Origin: Xanthomonas hyacinthi
GTDB lineage: Bacteria; Pseudomonadota; Gammaproteobacteria; Xanthomonadales; Xanthomonadaceae
NCBI RefSeq assembly: GCF_009769165.1
Contig: NZ_CP043476.1
Span: forward strand, 3,107,001 to 3,171,000
DNA length: 64,000 nucleotides
Reading direction: 5' to 3'
Positions within the stretch are counted from its first letter, which is position 1, and the number at the start of each line of letters is the position of its first letter. Below are positions 7,947-17,872 of the stretch, piece after piece. Below the pieces are notes generated by a model, which was not told the origin of the DNA, searched no databases, and saw nothing but the letters and a program-made list of their open reading frames with translations. Position numbers and translations under genes: made by a program.

Positions 7947-9721
7947 TCGAACGCAAGCAACGCCGCTGGCGCGGATGCGGGTGCGCCGCGCAGATGCGGT
8001 CGGCAAGGCTGGCGCGGTGGGCAACGCTGGCGCTGCTGGCCGCGCTGGCGCTGCCGGCGTCGGCCGCCACCCGCGCCTGGCTGGACCGCGACAGCATCGG
8101 CGCCGGCGAGAGCGTCACCCTCAACATCGAGACCGACCAGGGCCTGGCGGCGCCGGAGTACGCGCCGCTGCGCGCGCAGTTCGCGCTCAGCGACGCGGTC
8201 AACAGCCGGCAGATGCAGATGGTCAACGGCCAGGTCGCGGCCAAGTCGCTGTTCGGCGTGGCGCTGACCCCGCGCGCCACCGGCACGCTGGAAATCCCGT
8301 CGCTGCACGTGGGCAACGAGCGCACCGCGCCGCTGCGGCTGCAGGTCGCCGCGGCCGCCGCGGCGCCGGCCGGCAGCACCCGCGCCGGCGATCCGGCGCA
8401 ACTCGGCAATGCCGACGTATTGGTGCAGACCGTGGCCGACGACGCGCAGCCGTACGTGCAGCAGAGCGTCGGCGTGGTGGTGCGGCTGTACCTGGGCGTG
8501 TCGTTGAGTTCGGGCGAACTGGACCTGGATCCGCCGGCCGGCGCCGCGCTGCAGCGCATCGGCGACGACATCCAGAGCCGGCGCGAGATCGACGGGCGCA
8601 TGTTCACCATCGTCGAGCGCCGTTTCCTACTGGTGCCCGAGCGCAGCGGGCCGTTGACCCTGCCCGGCGCGCGCTTTCGCGGGCGCGGCCCCAGCGGCTT
8701 CTTCGACGATTATTTCGGCCGCGGCGGCGACCTCAGCGCGCGCAGCGCGGCGCAGACCCTGCAGGTGCGCGCGCAACCGGCCAATGCGCCGCAGCCGTGG
8801 CTGCCGCTGCACGACCTGCGGCTGCGCTACACCGCCACGCCGCAGCGCGCGGCGGTGGGCGAGGCGGCCGACATCGTGGTCGAGGCCAGCGCGCGCGGCG
8901 CCACCCAGGCGCAGTTCCCGGAGCTGCCGACGCCGAGCGTCGATGGCGCGCAGGTATTCGCCGAGCCGCCGCAGTTCGACGAGACGTTCGTCGATGGCAG
9001 CCCGCAACTGAAGATCACCCGGCGCTACTCGATCGTGCCGCAAACCGCGGGGCCGTTGCGGGTCAGCGGGCTGCGCGTGCCGTGGTGGGACGTGGCCACC
9101 GGCACCGCGCGTGAGGCCACGTTGCCCGATCTGACCCTGCAGGTGCTGCCCGGACGCGGCGTGCCCGCCGCGCCCGCGGCCCCGGCCAGCGCGCCGGTGC
9201 CGAGCGTGGATGCGGCGGCCCCGGCCGGCAATGCGGCGACGTCGACCCACGCGGTGCCCGGATGGCTCGGTTCGGTGCCGCTATGGATGGCGCTCGCCGC
9301 GCTGTTCGCACTGTTGTGGCTCGCCACGCTGGTCTGGGCCTGGCGCCGCGGCCGCGGTTCGCATGTGCCGACGGCCGCGTACCCCGTTCCAGCCTCGGCA
9401 CCGGCTGCGCCGCGCGCGCGCTACGGCCTGCCCGACCTGCGCAAGGCGCTGGACGGCGGCGGCCTGGACGAGGTCGCCGCGATCCTGTGCGCGCAGGCCG
9501 GCGTCGCCGACCTCGACGGGCTGCTGACCCGCCTGGACGACCCGGCGCAACGCGAGGCGGTGCTGCGCCTGCAGCGCGCACGCTGGGGCGGCGAAGGCGA
9601 CGTGCCCGGCGCGCGTGCCGCGCTGCGCGCCGCGTTCTGGGCCGGGCCGCACTGGCGCGGTGGCGTGCAACGCAAGAAGGCGAGCGACGACCTGCCGCCG
9701 CTGTATCCGCGCGACGCGTGA
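7943..9721 (+). CDS. BatD family protein
   Basis: This is the last gene of the MoxR/VWA operon, 592 residues. It has a signal peptide (about residues 1-41, ending near SAAT), long beta-rich repeats facing the periplasm, and one transmembrane helix near residues 450-470 (LWMALAALFALLWLATLVWAW) followed by a basic cytoplasmic tail. The motif GRGPSGFFDDYFG is typical of the family. It starts with an ATGA overlap. The role in the complex is unknown; the family is linked to envelope stress tolerance. Confidence 0.87.
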   Translation: MIERKQRRWRGCGCAAQMRSARLARWATLALLAALALPASAATRAWLDRDSIGAGESVTLNIETDQGLAAPEYAPLRAQFALSDAVNSRQMQMVNGQVAAKSLFGVALTPRATGTLEIPSLHVGNERTAPLRLQVAAAAAAPAGSTRAGDPAQLGNADVLVQTVADDAQPYVQQSVGVVVRLYLGVSLSSGELDLDPPAGAALQRIGDDIQSRREIDGRMFTIVERRFLLVPERSGPLTLPGARFRGRGPSGFFDDYFGRGGDLSARSAAQTLQVRAQPANAPQPWLPLHDLRLRYTATPQRAAVGEAADIVVEASARGATQAQFPELPTPSVDGAQVFAEPPQFDETFVDGSPQLKITRRYSIVPQTAGPLRVSGLRVPWWDVATGTAREATLPDLTLQVLPGRGVPAAPAAPASAPVPSVDAAAPAGNAATSTHAVPGWLGSVPLWMALAALFALLWLATLVWAWRRGRGSHVPTAAYPVPASAPAAPRARYGLPDLRKALDGGGLDEVAAILCAQAGVADLDGLLTRLDDPAQREAVLRLQRARWGGEGDVPGARAALRAAFWAGPHWRGGVQRKKASDDLPPLYPRDA

Positions 9722-9839
9722 GGACGTCGTCGCGGCCCTGATTGGCGACGCCTGCAGGTCACTCGCCGGGCGATGCGGGCTTGCGGCCCGCCGGTAGGGG
9801 TTTGTTAAGCTCGCCGTTTCCCCTCGCAAGGCGCACGCC

Positions 9840-11135
9840 ATGACCGACACCCCCGTGAAGGCCAAGACCGGCATGCCGTTGCATTGGAAGATGGCGATCG
9901 GCTTCGTCTTCGGGCTGGTGTTCGGCCTGGCCGTGCACCTGAGCGTGGGCGGCGATGCGGCCTGGGTGCAGGCGCTGACCAAGTACCTGACCACGCCGTT
10001 GTCCAAGCTGTTCCTCAATCTGATCTTCATGCTGATCGTGCCGCTGCTGTTCTCGGCGCTGGTGATGGGCATTTCCGAGATGGGCGACATCCGCGCGCTG
10101 GGCCGGATCGGCTGGAAGACGCTGGGCTATACGGTGGTGCTGTCCGGCATCGCGGTGCTGCTCGGCCTGGTCCTGGTCAACCTGCTCAAGCCGGGCATGG
10201 GCGTGGACCGCGAACTGGCGCAGCAGCTGTTGCAGCAGAACGTGGAGCGCACCGCGCAGATCGTCGACCAGAGCAAGCAGCAGCCGCGCGGCATGGACAT
10301 GCTGTTGTCGATCGTGCCCGACAATGTGGTCGCCGCCGCCTCCAGCAACGGCGCGATCCTGTCGCTGATGTTCTTCGCGGTGATGTTCGGCGTGGGCATG
10401 GTGCTCAGCGACGAGGCCAAGGTGGCCACGCTGCGGCGCGGCATCGAGGGCATCTTCGAGATCTCGATGACCCTGATCGGGCTGGTGATCCGCCTGGCGC
10501 CGTACGCGGTGGCCTGTTTCATGTTCAACCTGGCCGCGCTGTTCGGCTTCGAACTGCTGGTCCGGCTCGGCGCCTACGTCGGCGTGGTGGTGCTGGCGCT
10601 GGGCCTGCACATGGTGGTGACCTACGGGCTGGCGGTGCGCTTCGCCGGGCGCTCGCCGCTGTGGTTCTTCCGCGCCACCCGTGAGGCCACGGTGATGGCG
10701 TTCTCCACCGCCTCCAGCAACGCCACCTTGCCCACCGCGCTGCGCGTGGCCGACGAGATGGGCCTGCCGAACAAGGTCTCGCGCTTCGTGCTGACGGTCG
10801 GCGCCACCGCCAACCAGAACGGCACCGCGCTGTTCGAAGGCGTCACCGTGATCTTCCTCGCCCAGTTCTTCGGCGTGGAACTGAGCATCGCGCAGCAGTT
10901 CATGGTGATGCTGGTGTGCATCCTCGGCGGCATCGGCACCGCCGGCGTGCCGTCCGGCTCGCTGCCGGTGGTGGCGCTGATCTGCGCGATGGTCGGGGTG
11001 GACCCGGTCGGCATCGGCATGATCCTGGGCGTCAACCATTTCCTGGACATGTGCCGCACGGCGCTGAACGTGACCGGCGATCTGGCGTTGACCACGTTGG
11101 TGGCGAAGGGCGAGGAAGGTGGGCGGGACTCGTGA
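9840..11135 (+). CDS. Dicarboxylate/amino acid:cation symporter
   Basis: This 431-residue polytopic inner-membrane protein of the DAACS (glutamate/C4-dicarboxylate:H+/Na+ symporter) family couples uptake of glutamate, aspartate or C4-dicarboxylates to a cation gradient. Signature elements are the serine-rich hairpin with SSNATLPTALRVADEMGLP, the NQNGTALFEG motif in TM7, and FLDMCRTALNVTGD in TM8 carrying substrate-binding Asp and Arg. The substrate cannot be settled from sequence, so I give no symbol. It is monocistronic, with 118 bp upstream. Confidence 0.9.
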   Translation: MTDTPVKAKTGMPLHWKMAIGFVFGLVFGLAVHLSVGGDAAWVQALTKYLTTPLSKLFLNLIFMLIVPLLFSALVMGISEMGDIRALGRIGWKTLGYTVVLSGIAVLLGLVLVNLLKPGMGVDRELAQQLLQQNVERTAQIVDQSKQQPRGMDMLLSIVPDNVVAAASSNGAILSLMFFAVMFGVGMVLSDEAKVATLRRGIEGIFEISMTLIGLVIRLAPYAVACFMFNLAALFGFELLVRLGAYVGVVVLALGLHMVVTYGLAVRFAGRSPLWFFRATREATVMAFSTASSNATLPTALRVADEMGLPNKVSRFVLTVGATANQNGTALFEGVTVIFLAQFFGVELSIAQQFMVMLVCILGGIGTAGVPSGSLPVVALICAMVGVDPVGIGMILGVNHFLDMCRTALNVTGDLALTTLVAKGEEGGRDS

Positions 11136-11250
11136 CTCGGGACTCGTGAAGCGCTATCCGTGACCGTTTGGGGTATGTGGTTAATGCGATAGGCGATCGG
11201 GATCCGTGGCCGCCAGCCTGTTGCGAGTCCCGAGTCCCGAGTCCCGCGCC
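11128..11250. repeat. GGGACTCG inverted repeat arrays flanking the symporter-tkt intergenic region
   Basis: Copies of GGGACTCG(T/G)GACTCG at about 11128-11150 are mirrored by GAGTCCCGAGTCCCGAGTCC at about 11223-11248. A similar repeat sits at 119-132 before ribH. This is the same family of short dispersed intergenic repeats. They could form a hairpin after the symporter gene; any function is inference. Confidence 0.5.
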
Positions 11251-11302
11251 TGTGGGACAATGGCGAACCCGACGCCCCGCGCCCGCTTCCAACAGAACCC
11301 TC

Positions 11303-13303
11303 ATGACGACGCCTACCCGCCGCCAGCTCGCCAACGCGATCCGTTTCCTCGCCGCCGACGCGGTCGAGGCTGCCAAGTCCGGCCATCCCGGCATGCCGAT
11401 GGGCATGGCCGACATCGCCGAAGTGCTGTGGAACGATTTCCTCAGCCACAATCCGAACAATCCGCAGTGGTTCAACCGCGACCGCTTCGTGCTCTCCAAC
11501 GGCCACGGTTCGATGCTGCAGTACGCGCTGCTGCACCTGTCCGGCTACGAGCTGCCGCTGGCCGAGCTGAAGCGTTTCCGCCAGTTGCACAGCAGGACCG
11601 CCGGCCACCCCGAGCGCAGCGAAACCCCGGGCGTGGAGACCACCACCGGTCCGCTCGGCCAGGGCTTCGCCAACGCGGTCGGTTTCGCGCTGGCCGAGAA
11701 GCTGCTGGCGCAGCGCTACAACCGCCCCGAGCACCAGATCGTCGATCACCGCACCTGGGTGTTCATGGGCGACGGTTGCATGATGGAAGGCATCTCGCAC
11801 GAGGCCGCCTCGCTGGCCGGCACCTGGGGCCTGGGCAAGCTGGTCGCGTTCTGGGACAACAACCATATCTCCATCGACGGCAACACCGCCGGCTGGTTCA
11901 GCGACAACACCCCGGCGCGCTTCGAGGCCTATGGCTGGCACGTGCTGCGCGATGTCGACGGCCAGGATGCCGACGCGATCAAGGCCGCGATCGAGGCCGC
12001 GATCGGCGAGAGCGACAAGCCGACCCTGATCTGCTGCCGCACCACCATCGGCTTCGGTGCCCCGAGCAAGGCCGGCAAGGAATCCGCGCACGGCGCGCCG
12101 CTGGGCAAGGAAGAGCTGGAAGGCGCGCGCAAGGCGCTGGACTGGCCGTACGGCCCGTTCGAGATCCCGCAGGAGATCTACGACGGCTGGCGCGCCGGTG
12201 GCGCCGGCACGCTGCGCCAGGCCGAGTGGGAGCAGGCGTTCGACAAGTACGCCAGGCAATACCCGGCCGCGGCCGCGGAGCTGACCCGCCGCTCGCACGG
12301 CGAGCTGCCGGACGGCTTCATCGCCCAGGCCGATGCCTACATCGCCAAGCAGGCAAGCGAGGCGCAGACCATCGCCTCGCGCAAGGCTTCGCAGATGGCG
12401 ATCGAAGCGTTCGCGCCGCTGCTGCCGGAACTGATCGGCGGTTCGGCCGACCTGGCGCATTCCAACCTGACCCTGTGGAAGGCCAGCAAGTCGGTCGCCA
12501 CTGACGACCCGAACGCCAACTACGTGTACTACGGCGTGCGCGAGTTCGGCATGACCGCGATCGCGAATGGTCTTGCGTTGCACGGCGGCTTCATCCCGTT
12601 CGACGCCACCTTCCTGGTGTTCAGCGACTACGCGCGTAACGGCGTGCGCATGAGCGCGCTGAATCCGGCGCATGCGATCCACGTCTACACCCACGATTCG
12701 ATCGGCCTGGGCGAAGACGGCCCGACCCATCAGCCGGTGGAACACCTGGCCGCGCTGCGCTACATCCCCAACAACGACGTGTGGCGTCCGTGCGACACGG
12801 TCGAGTCGGCGGTGAGCTGGAAGGCCGCGATCACCCGCCAGGACGGCCCGAGCTGCCTGGTGTTCAGCCGCCAGAACCTGCCGTTCCAGGCGCGCAGCGA
12901 CGCGCAGATCAAGCAGATCGAACGCGGCGGCTACGTGCTGGCCGATGCCGAGGGCGGCGTGCCGGACGTGATCCTGATCGGCACCGGTTCGGAAGTCGGC
13001 CTGGCCGTGGACGCGAAGAAAGTGTTGGACGCCGCGGGCCTGAAGACCCGCGTGGTGTCGATGCCCTCGACCGACGTGTTCGACCGCCAGGACGCGGCCT
13101 ACCGCGAATCGGTGCTGCCGAACGCGGTGCGCAAGCGCGTGGCGGTGGAGGCCGGCGTCACCGGTTTCTGGCGCAAGTACGTGGGCCTGGACGGCGCGGT
13201 GGTCGGCATCGACACGTTCGGCGCGTCGGCACCGGCCGAGGAGCTGTACCAGTACTTCCAGATCACTACCGAGCACGTGGTCGCGGCGGCGAAGGCGCTG
13301 TAA
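11303..13303 (+). CDS. tkt: Transketolase
   Basis: Transketolase moves two-carbon units between sugar phosphates in the pentose phosphate pathway using thiamine diphosphate. The 666-residue length is standard. Visible motifs are [15 protein letters not shown] near the N-terminus, [12 protein letters not shown], the cofactor motif [13 protein letters not shown], and the transketolase motif [20 protein letters not shown]. The frame is open 135 bp upstream, but that part is repeat-derived; [17 protein letters not shown] is the natural start. A strong terminator follows directly. Confidence 0.97.
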   Translation: MTTPTRRQLANAIRFLAADAVEAAKSGHPGMPMGMADIAEVLWNDFLSHNPNNPQWFNRDRFVLSNGHGSMLQYALLHLSGYELPLAELKRFRQLHSRTAGHPERSETPGVETTTGPLGQGFANAVGFALAEKLLAQRYNRPEHQIVDHRTWVFMGDGCMMEGISHEAASLAGTWGLGKLVAFWDNNHISIDGNTAGWFSDNTPARFEAYGWHVLRDVDGQDADAIKAAIEAAIGESDKPTLICCRTTIGFGAPSKAGKESAHGAPLGKEELEGARKALDWPYGPFEIPQEIYDGWRAGGAGTLRQAEWEQAFDKYARQYPAAAAELTRRSHGELPDGFIAQADAYIAKQASEAQTIASRKASQMAIEAFAPLLPELIGGSADLAHSNLTLWKASKSVATDDPNANYVYYGVREFGMTAIANGLALHGGFIPFDATFLVFSDYARNGVRMSALNPAHAIHVYTHDSIGLGEDGPTHQPVEHLAALRYIPNNDVWRPCDTVESAVSWKAAITRQDGPSCLVFSRQNLPFQARSDAQIKQIERGGYVLADAEGGVPDVILIGTGSEVGLAVDAKKVLDAAGLKTRVVSMPSTDVFDRQDAAYRESVLPNAVRKRVAVEAGVTGFWRKYVGLDGAVVGIDTFGASAPAEELYQYFQITTEHVVAAAKAL

Positions 13304-13325
13304 CCCGCCGTATCCCGCGGGAACG

Positions 13326-13354
13326 AAAAAGGCCGGCGCAAGCCGGCCTTTTTC
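13326..13354 (+). terminator. Rho-independent terminator of tkt
   Basis: A perfect 7-bp stem GGCCGGC/GCCGGCC (13331-13337 and 13342-13348) with a GCAA tetraloop is preceded by an A-run and followed by TTTTTC. It starts about 25 bp after the tkt stop. The A-run makes it potentially bidirectional, so it may also stop minus-strand transcripts. Confidence 0.9.
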
Positions 13355-13396
13355 TTGCGTGTGTCTGTGCTGTCGCAATGCAGATGATGCTGCTAT

Positions 13397-13466
13397 TTGT
13401 GGGAGCGACTTCAGTCGCGACGGGCTTTATCGGTAACGCCCGTCGCGACTGAAGTCGCTCCCACAA
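13397..13466. repeat. REP-like palindrome (29-bp perfect inverted repeat)
   Basis: Two 29-bp arms at 13397-13425 and 13438-13466 are perfect inverted copies beginning TTGTGGGAGCGACTTCAG, with a 12-bp loop. A single diverged arm recurs at 21427-21456. This matches the style of REP/BIME-like elements scattered through Xanthomonas and Stenotrophomonas intergenic regions, which are mobilised by RAYT transposases. The family assignment is from memory. Confidence 0.75.
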
Positions 13467-13529
13467 GGGTCATCGCCGGAATCAAGATACGTGGCGGGCA
13501 TGCGTCACGCCGAGCGGGGTGACCGCCAC

Positions 13530-14201
13530 TTAGCGCTTGCGCGGCTTGCCGCGCGTCGGCTTTTTGCCGATGGCGGCGTCGGGCTTGTGCTGCGTCGCCA
13601 GCGCGCCAGCGTCGTGCAGCTGCTGCAGCCACGACAACGCGTCGACGTAGGCCAGGAAGTGCTGCAGATAGCCCGACGACAGCGTGCGCATCAGCGCCAG
13701 CGAACGATGCACCAGGACGCCTGAATTCAGCGGGCCGGCACCGGCAGGCGCCTGCTGCAGCGATTGCCGCAGCTGGCTGCGGCCGCGCAATTCGGTCCAC
13801 AGCCTGCGCGCGTCGTCGAGCGCGGGCAGCGGCGCAGACGGCGCCGGCCTGGCGTTCGCCGCGTCGTTCGCTGTGCCGCCGGCGAAGCGGTCCAGCAGGT
13901 CGCCGAGCGGGCTGCGCGCGGTCGCGGTCGCGGCCGGCGCGGCATCGGCATCATCGCCATTGGCGTCGCTATTGCTATCGCCATTGTTTGCCGTAGCCGG
14001 CATTGTGGCCAGGTCCGCCGCATACGCATCGAGCAGCGCGGACAGCTTCTGCTGCAGCAGGCGCCGCGCTTCGCCATCGTGGGCATCGGCACGCCGCGCC
14101 AGCGCCGCGATGAAGCGCAAGCGCAGCGGATCCAGGCGCTCGGCCTGCTGCGCGCGCCATGCAGCGATCAGCTCGCTCGCCGCTGTTCCGTCAGCGCGCA
14201 T
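13530..14201 (-). CDS. DUF2894 domain-containing protein
   Basis: This 223-residue, mainly helical, low-complexity protein is the last gene of the DUF3348-DUF802-OmpA-DUF2894 cluster. The N-terminal part has the family-like pattern WRAQQAERLDPLRLRFI...LARRA. The C-terminal part ends in a lysine/arginine-rich tail (KKPTRGKPRKR). No signal peptide or membrane helix is visible, so it is probably cytosolic. It overlaps the OmpA gene by 11 bp. Function is unknown; the domain is known mainly from this conserved neighbourhood in Xanthomonas and Burkholderia. Confidence 0.7.
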   Translation of the reverse strand: MRADGTAASELIAAWRAQQAERLDPLRLRFIAALARRADAHDGEARRLLQQKLSALLDAYAADLATMPATANNGDSNSDANGDDADAAPAATATARSPLGDLLDRFAGGTANDAANARPAPSAPLPALDDARRLWTELRGRSQLRQSLQQAPAGAGPLNSGVLVHRSLALMRTLSSGYLQHFLAYVDALSWLQQLHDAGALATQHKPDAAIGKKPTRGKPRKR

Positions 14202-14841
14202 GCGGCATCGCGGCGGCGGTGGACAGCTTCGGCAGCGGCGCCATTTCCACGCGCCGGTTGCGGGCGCGTCCGGCTTCGTCGACGTTCGGGCTCACCGGTT
14301 GCTGCGCACCGAATGCGGCGGCGAACACCGCGTCGGCCGGCACGCCTTCCTCGATCAGCGCACGGGTCACGGTCAGCGCGCGCTGCGCCGACAGTTCCCA
14401 GTTGTCGGCGAACTGGCGGTTGCCGTCGCGCACCTGGCGGTCGTCGGTGAAGCCGCTCACCATCAGGATCTCGCCGCGTGCCTTGAGGTAACCGGCGAGC
14501 GGTGCGGCCAGGCTGTTCAGCAGCTCGCGGCCGTCGGGCTGCAACTGGTCGGAATTGAGCGCGAACAGCACGCTGCCGCGGATGCCGATGCGGCCGTCGA
14601 CCAGGGTCACCCGGCCTGCCGCCAGCGGCGCGGCCAGCGCCTGTTGCAGGGTCTTGCGCTGCCGCGCCTCGGCCTGCCGCTGCCGGACTTCCTCGTCCAG
14701 CTTGTGCGACAGCTGCAGCTGCACGCCGATCACCCCGATCAGGATCAGCACGAAGGCGCCGAGCAGCACCGACATCAGGTCGCCGAACACGGCCCAGATC
14801 GGCGCGCCGGATTCGGCATCGATTTCCAGCTCGTCGCTCAT
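14191..14841 (-). CDS. OmpA/MotB family protein (ZorB-like)
   Basis: This 216-residue protein has a short cytosolic N-terminus, one transmembrane helix at about residues 20-42 (VFGDLMSVLLGAFVLILIG) and a C-terminal OmpA-like peptidoglycan-binding domain (SGFTDDR, NWELSAQRALTV, ARNRRVEM). This is the layout of MotB/ExbD/ZorB stator plugs: an Asp in the membrane-helix region (GDLMS) and a cell-wall anchor. It overlaps the DUF802 gene by 4 bp, so the two are very likely made as a pair. The stator role is inferred from architecture. Confidence 0.82.
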   Translation of the reverse strand: MSDELEIDAESGAPIWAVFGDLMSVLLGAFVLILIGVIGVQLQLSHKLDEEVRQRQAEARQRKTLQQALAAPLAAGRVTLVDGRIGIRGSVLFALNSDQLQPDGRELLNSLAAPLAGYLKARGEILMVSGFTDDRQVRDGNRQFADNWELSAQRALTVTRALIEEGVPADAVFAAAFGAQQPVSPNVDEAGRARNRRVEMAPLPKLSTAAAMPHAR

Positions 14842-16934
14842 GCCGCTGCGGCTCCGCCGTTGGCGTGCTGGCCGGGCAGCTGGCGCAATTCCTCGATGAT
14901 CTGCTTCTGCGACAGCAGGCTCAGGTCGATGACTTCGCGCGCCTGCGCCACGTAGTAGGCCAGCTGCTCGTCGCTGCGCGCGAGCGATTTGTCCAGCGCC
15001 TGCTCGATGCCCTGCAGGCGCTCCAGCAGCGCCGCGTTCGAGTGGCTGAACGCCTCCACCGCGCCGCCGAAGGCATCGCCCAGGCTCGCCACTTCGGTGG
15101 CACCGACCGCGACCTGCGCGGCGACCGATTCGAGCTTGCCGGTCTCGGCCTGGATGTGATCGGTGAAGCGGGTGCCGACGCGATCGAGCAGGTCCGCCGA
15201 GGTGGTGACCAAGGCGTCCACTGCGGTGCGCTGCTCGGTGGAAGCGTGGTTCACCGCGTCGAGCAAGGTGTGCAGCGTGTCCAGCAGGCGGCTGCGCTCT
15301 TCCAGCATGGCGGTGTCGCGGACCATGCTCTCGGAGAGTTTCTGGCGCAGCTCGGCGATGACGTCGGCGGCGGCCTTCGGCGCTTCCGAGGCGGTCTGCA
15401 CCAGGCGCGAGATCTCGGCGATGGTCGCGCTGGCATGCGCCTGGGTCTGCGCCACGATCGCAGCTGCGGTGCGTTCGAGCGTGGCGCAGATGTCCTGCTG
15501 GCGCTGCGCGCTGCGCGCGCCGCTTTGCTCCCACTCCGCGTTCAAGGCCGCGACCATCGCGCCGAACGTGTCGGTCCACGTGGCCAGGCGCGCCTGGTCG
15601 CGCGCGTGCAGCGCATCTTGCAGCTGCGCATGCGAGTGCTGCATGGCCGCGAGCAGCGCCGCCGCGCGTTGTTCCAGCGTCGTCGCGGCCGCGTCCAGCA
15701 CCTGCGCGTTGCGCTCGGCCAGGGCGGCGTTGATGTCCTCCTGGCGCGCCAGCGCATCGTTCCAGGCCTGCTTGGCACCATCCGCAGTGGCGTCCAGGCG
15801 TGCCGACACGGCGTCCAGCAGGCCGCCGGAGCGCGCGGCGAAGCTGTCGCCGAAGCCTTGCAGCGCGCTGCGCAGATCCTGGACCAGCGCCTGGTTGGTG
15901 TCGCGCTGGCCGGCCAGCGCGGCATCCCACGCCTGTGCGGCGCGCGCGGCGGCGTTCTCGAAGCCGCTGGCCAGACCGTCCAGCTGCCGCTGCACGGCCT
16001 GGCCGACGCGCTCGTGCAGCGTGGCGGTTTCGCGCGCCAGGCCGTCCAGGGTGGCCTGCACCACCGGCTGCAGCGCCGCGCCGAGCGCGTGCGCGTTCTC
16101 CGCGACGCCGGCCTGCAACGACTGCTCCACCGCGCCGGCCAGGCGCGTGTAGGCGGCCTCGGTCCTGGTGTGGAAGGCGTCCTGGTTGCTCGCCAGGCGT
16201 TCGCCGCTGGCGGCGCCCTGTTGCTCGATGCCGGCCGCCATCGCTTGCAGCCGGTCGATCAATGCCGGCATCAATTCGGTCTGCCGCTGCAACAGCTTGA
16301 ACGCTTCGCTGCGCTGGAACGCCTGCGAATGGACGTGCAGCGTGGTCGCGATGGCCAGGTCGAGCCCTTGCACCGCCTGCAGCCGCTCGCGCCGGCACAG
16401 CGCGGCGAGCAGGCCGAGCATCGCGGAGCTGGCCACGCCGGCGATGGAGGTGCCGAACGCGAAGCCCAGGCCCTTGACCGGTGCGGCCAGCGAGTCGCGG
16501 ATGGCGTGCAGGTCGGTCGCGCTTTGCAGCGCCAGGCCGGTGCCGCGCAGGGTCGCCATCATGCCCAGGAAGGTGCCGAGCATGCCCAGCAGCACCAGCA
16601 GGCCGACCAGGTAGGGGGTCAGCCCCGGCGCCGGCATGGCCACGCGCTCGCCCTCGATGCGCAGGCGCACCGCGTTGCGCAGGCTCGGGTCGAGGCGTTG
16701 CAGCCAGCCGCCCAGGTCGGATTGCGCCGCGTCCGCGTCGGCCACGGCGTGGACCAGCGTGGTCGTGGCCTGCCGGTAGCGGTACAGCTCCAGCGCGCCG
16801 GCCACGTAGCACGCGCCGATCAGCAGCGCGAAGCTGGCGCCCAGCGGGTTGGAGCCGAGGTAGCCCACGCCGATCCAGCACACGGCGGCGAGGCCGGCCA
16901 GGAACACGACGGAATTGAACAGGTTCTTGAACAT
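14838..16934 (-). CDS. DUF802 protein, MotA/ExbB-like with long coiled-coil tail (ZorA-like)
   Basis: This 698-residue membrane protein has two helices near the N-terminus and then the proton-channel-like segment GLLVLLGMLGTFLGMMATL followed by LGFAFGTSIAGVASSAMLGL. About 500 residues of Ala/Gln-rich coiled coil follow, containing DUF802 repeats (AQAWDAALAGQRDTNQALV and similar). This matches MotA/TolQ/ExbB proteins with a long cytosolic tail, as in Zorya ZorA. It is followed by the OmpA/MotB-type gene with an ATGA overlap. It is probably a 5:2 ion-driven complex of unknown task. The chromosomal setting suggests a housekeeping rather than a defence role. Confidence 0.8.
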   Translation of the reverse strand: MFKNLFNSVVFLAGLAAVCWIGVGYLGSNPLGASFALLIGACYVAGALELYRYRQATTTLVHAVADADAAQSDLGGWLQRLDPSLRNAVRLRIEGERVAMPAPGLTPYLVGLLVLLGMLGTFLGMMATLRGTGLALQSATDLHAIRDSLAAPVKGLGFAFGTSIAGVASSAMLGLLAALCRRERLQAVQGLDLAIATTLHVHSQAFQRSEAFKLLQRQTELMPALIDRLQAMAAGIEQQGAASGERLASNQDAFHTRTEAAYTRLAGAVEQSLQAGVAENAHALGAALQPVVQATLDGLARETATLHERVGQAVQRQLDGLASGFENAAARAAQAWDAALAGQRDTNQALVQDLRSALQGFGDSFAARSGGLLDAVSARLDATADGAKQAWNDALARQEDINAALAERNAQVLDAAATTLEQRAAALLAAMQHSHAQLQDALHARDQARLATWTDTFGAMVAALNAEWEQSGARSAQRQQDICATLERTAAAIVAQTQAHASATIAEISRLVQTASEAPKAAADVIAELRQKLSESMVRDTAMLEERSRLLDTLHTLLDAVNHASTEQRTAVDALVTTSADLLDRVGTRFTDHIQAETGKLESVAAQVAVGATEVASLGDAFGGAVEAFSHSNAALLERLQGIEQALDKSLARSDEQLAYYVAQAREVIDLSLLSQKQIIEELRQLPGQHANGGAAAA

Positions 16935-16958
16935 GATGTCTCGGTCAGGAGGTCTCGG

Positions 16959-17690
16959 TCAGCGGGTGCGAAGCGCTGCAAGCAGCGCGTCGATGGGATG
17001 GAAGCGGACGTCCAGCTCGGCGCGCAGCAGGTGCTGCATGTCCTGGCGGAACAGGTCCAGCCAGGCGCCGGCGGTCGGCGCCGGAGGGATGTCCGCCGCT
17101 TGCGCGTCGGCCGGCGGCGTGTGCCCGGCCGCGCGCAGGCGTTCGAAATGCTGTCCCAGCAGTGCCGGCACGGCGGCCAGCAGGGTCTGTTCGCGTGGGC
17201 TCAGGGTCAGTTCCATGACCGCGTCCACCTCCGCCAGCCGCGCCATGTCGGCCGAGGAGCGCGCCAGCGTGTCGCGCAGCTGGCCGCGCAGGCGGCCGCT
17301 GGCGGTCAGCATCGATCGTTGCAGCGACTGGTAGCGCTGGCGGAACGGCGCATAGTCCAGCCGCGCGTTCGGGTCGGCGCCGTGGCCAGGCCTGGCGGTC
17401 TGGCGGCCGGCGTCCGCGCCGGTGTCGCGGGCGATGGCCTGCTCCAGCGCGCCGCGCACGCGTGCGCATTCGGTCTCGCTGGCGCTCTCGAACGGGGCGT
17501 CGGCATCGATCGCGGGCAATCTGCCGTCCAGCGCCCTGGACACGGCCACGGCGCGCGTCCAGTCGAGCCATTGGCCGAGCCGGTCGGCCAGCGCAGGGCT
17601 GCACGGCGGTATGTCGGCGTCGGTGAGACGGGCGAGGAGGCGAATGAACGCCGGGCCCGGGACAGGCGGCCGTGGAAGAGCTTGCGCCAT
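16959..17690 (-). CDS. DUF3348 family protein
   Basis: This 243-residue protein is the first gene of the cluster, 24 bp ahead of the DUF802 gene. It is helical, without signal peptide or membrane segments. The family-typical N-terminus PGPAFIRLLARLTDADIP and the later stretch DYAPFRQRYQSLQRSM are visible. The reading frame is open further upstream; I take the ATG at 17690, which gives MAQALPRPPVPGPAF. It is always found with DUF802/OmpA genes; its function is unknown. Confidence 0.72.
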   Translation of the reverse strand: MAQALPRPPVPGPAFIRLLARLTDADIPPCSPALADRLGQWLDWTRAVAVSRALDGRLPAIDADAPFESASETECARVRGALEQAIARDTGADAGRQTARPGHGADPNARLDYAPFRQRYQSLQRSMLTASGRLRGQLRDTLARSSADMARLAEVDAVMELTLSPREQTLLAAVPALLGQHFERLRAAGHTPPADAQAADIPPAPTAGAWLDLFRQDMQHLLRAELDVRFHPIDALLAALRTR

Positions 17691-17872
17691 GCTTCTGCGT
17701 AAAACGCGTAATTTTACACGCGAATGACACGCCGGGCCGGCCAGCCCGCGGCGGCATGCCGGCCGGCGCCAGGATGTCGATCGCGTCGTGGTGGCGGCCC
17801 TGGCAGCGGGCGTCGGCACCAGGCGGTGAGGCACCTGTGCGTCTGGTGCCGGACACGCCGAACATCGCGCGT

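Noticed and set aside
14865..17702. A 945-codon plus-strand frame over the DUF802 gene
   Set aside because: It is antisense to a gene with clear membrane and coiled-coil structure; its Gln/Arg/Val-rich composition is a shadow pattern.
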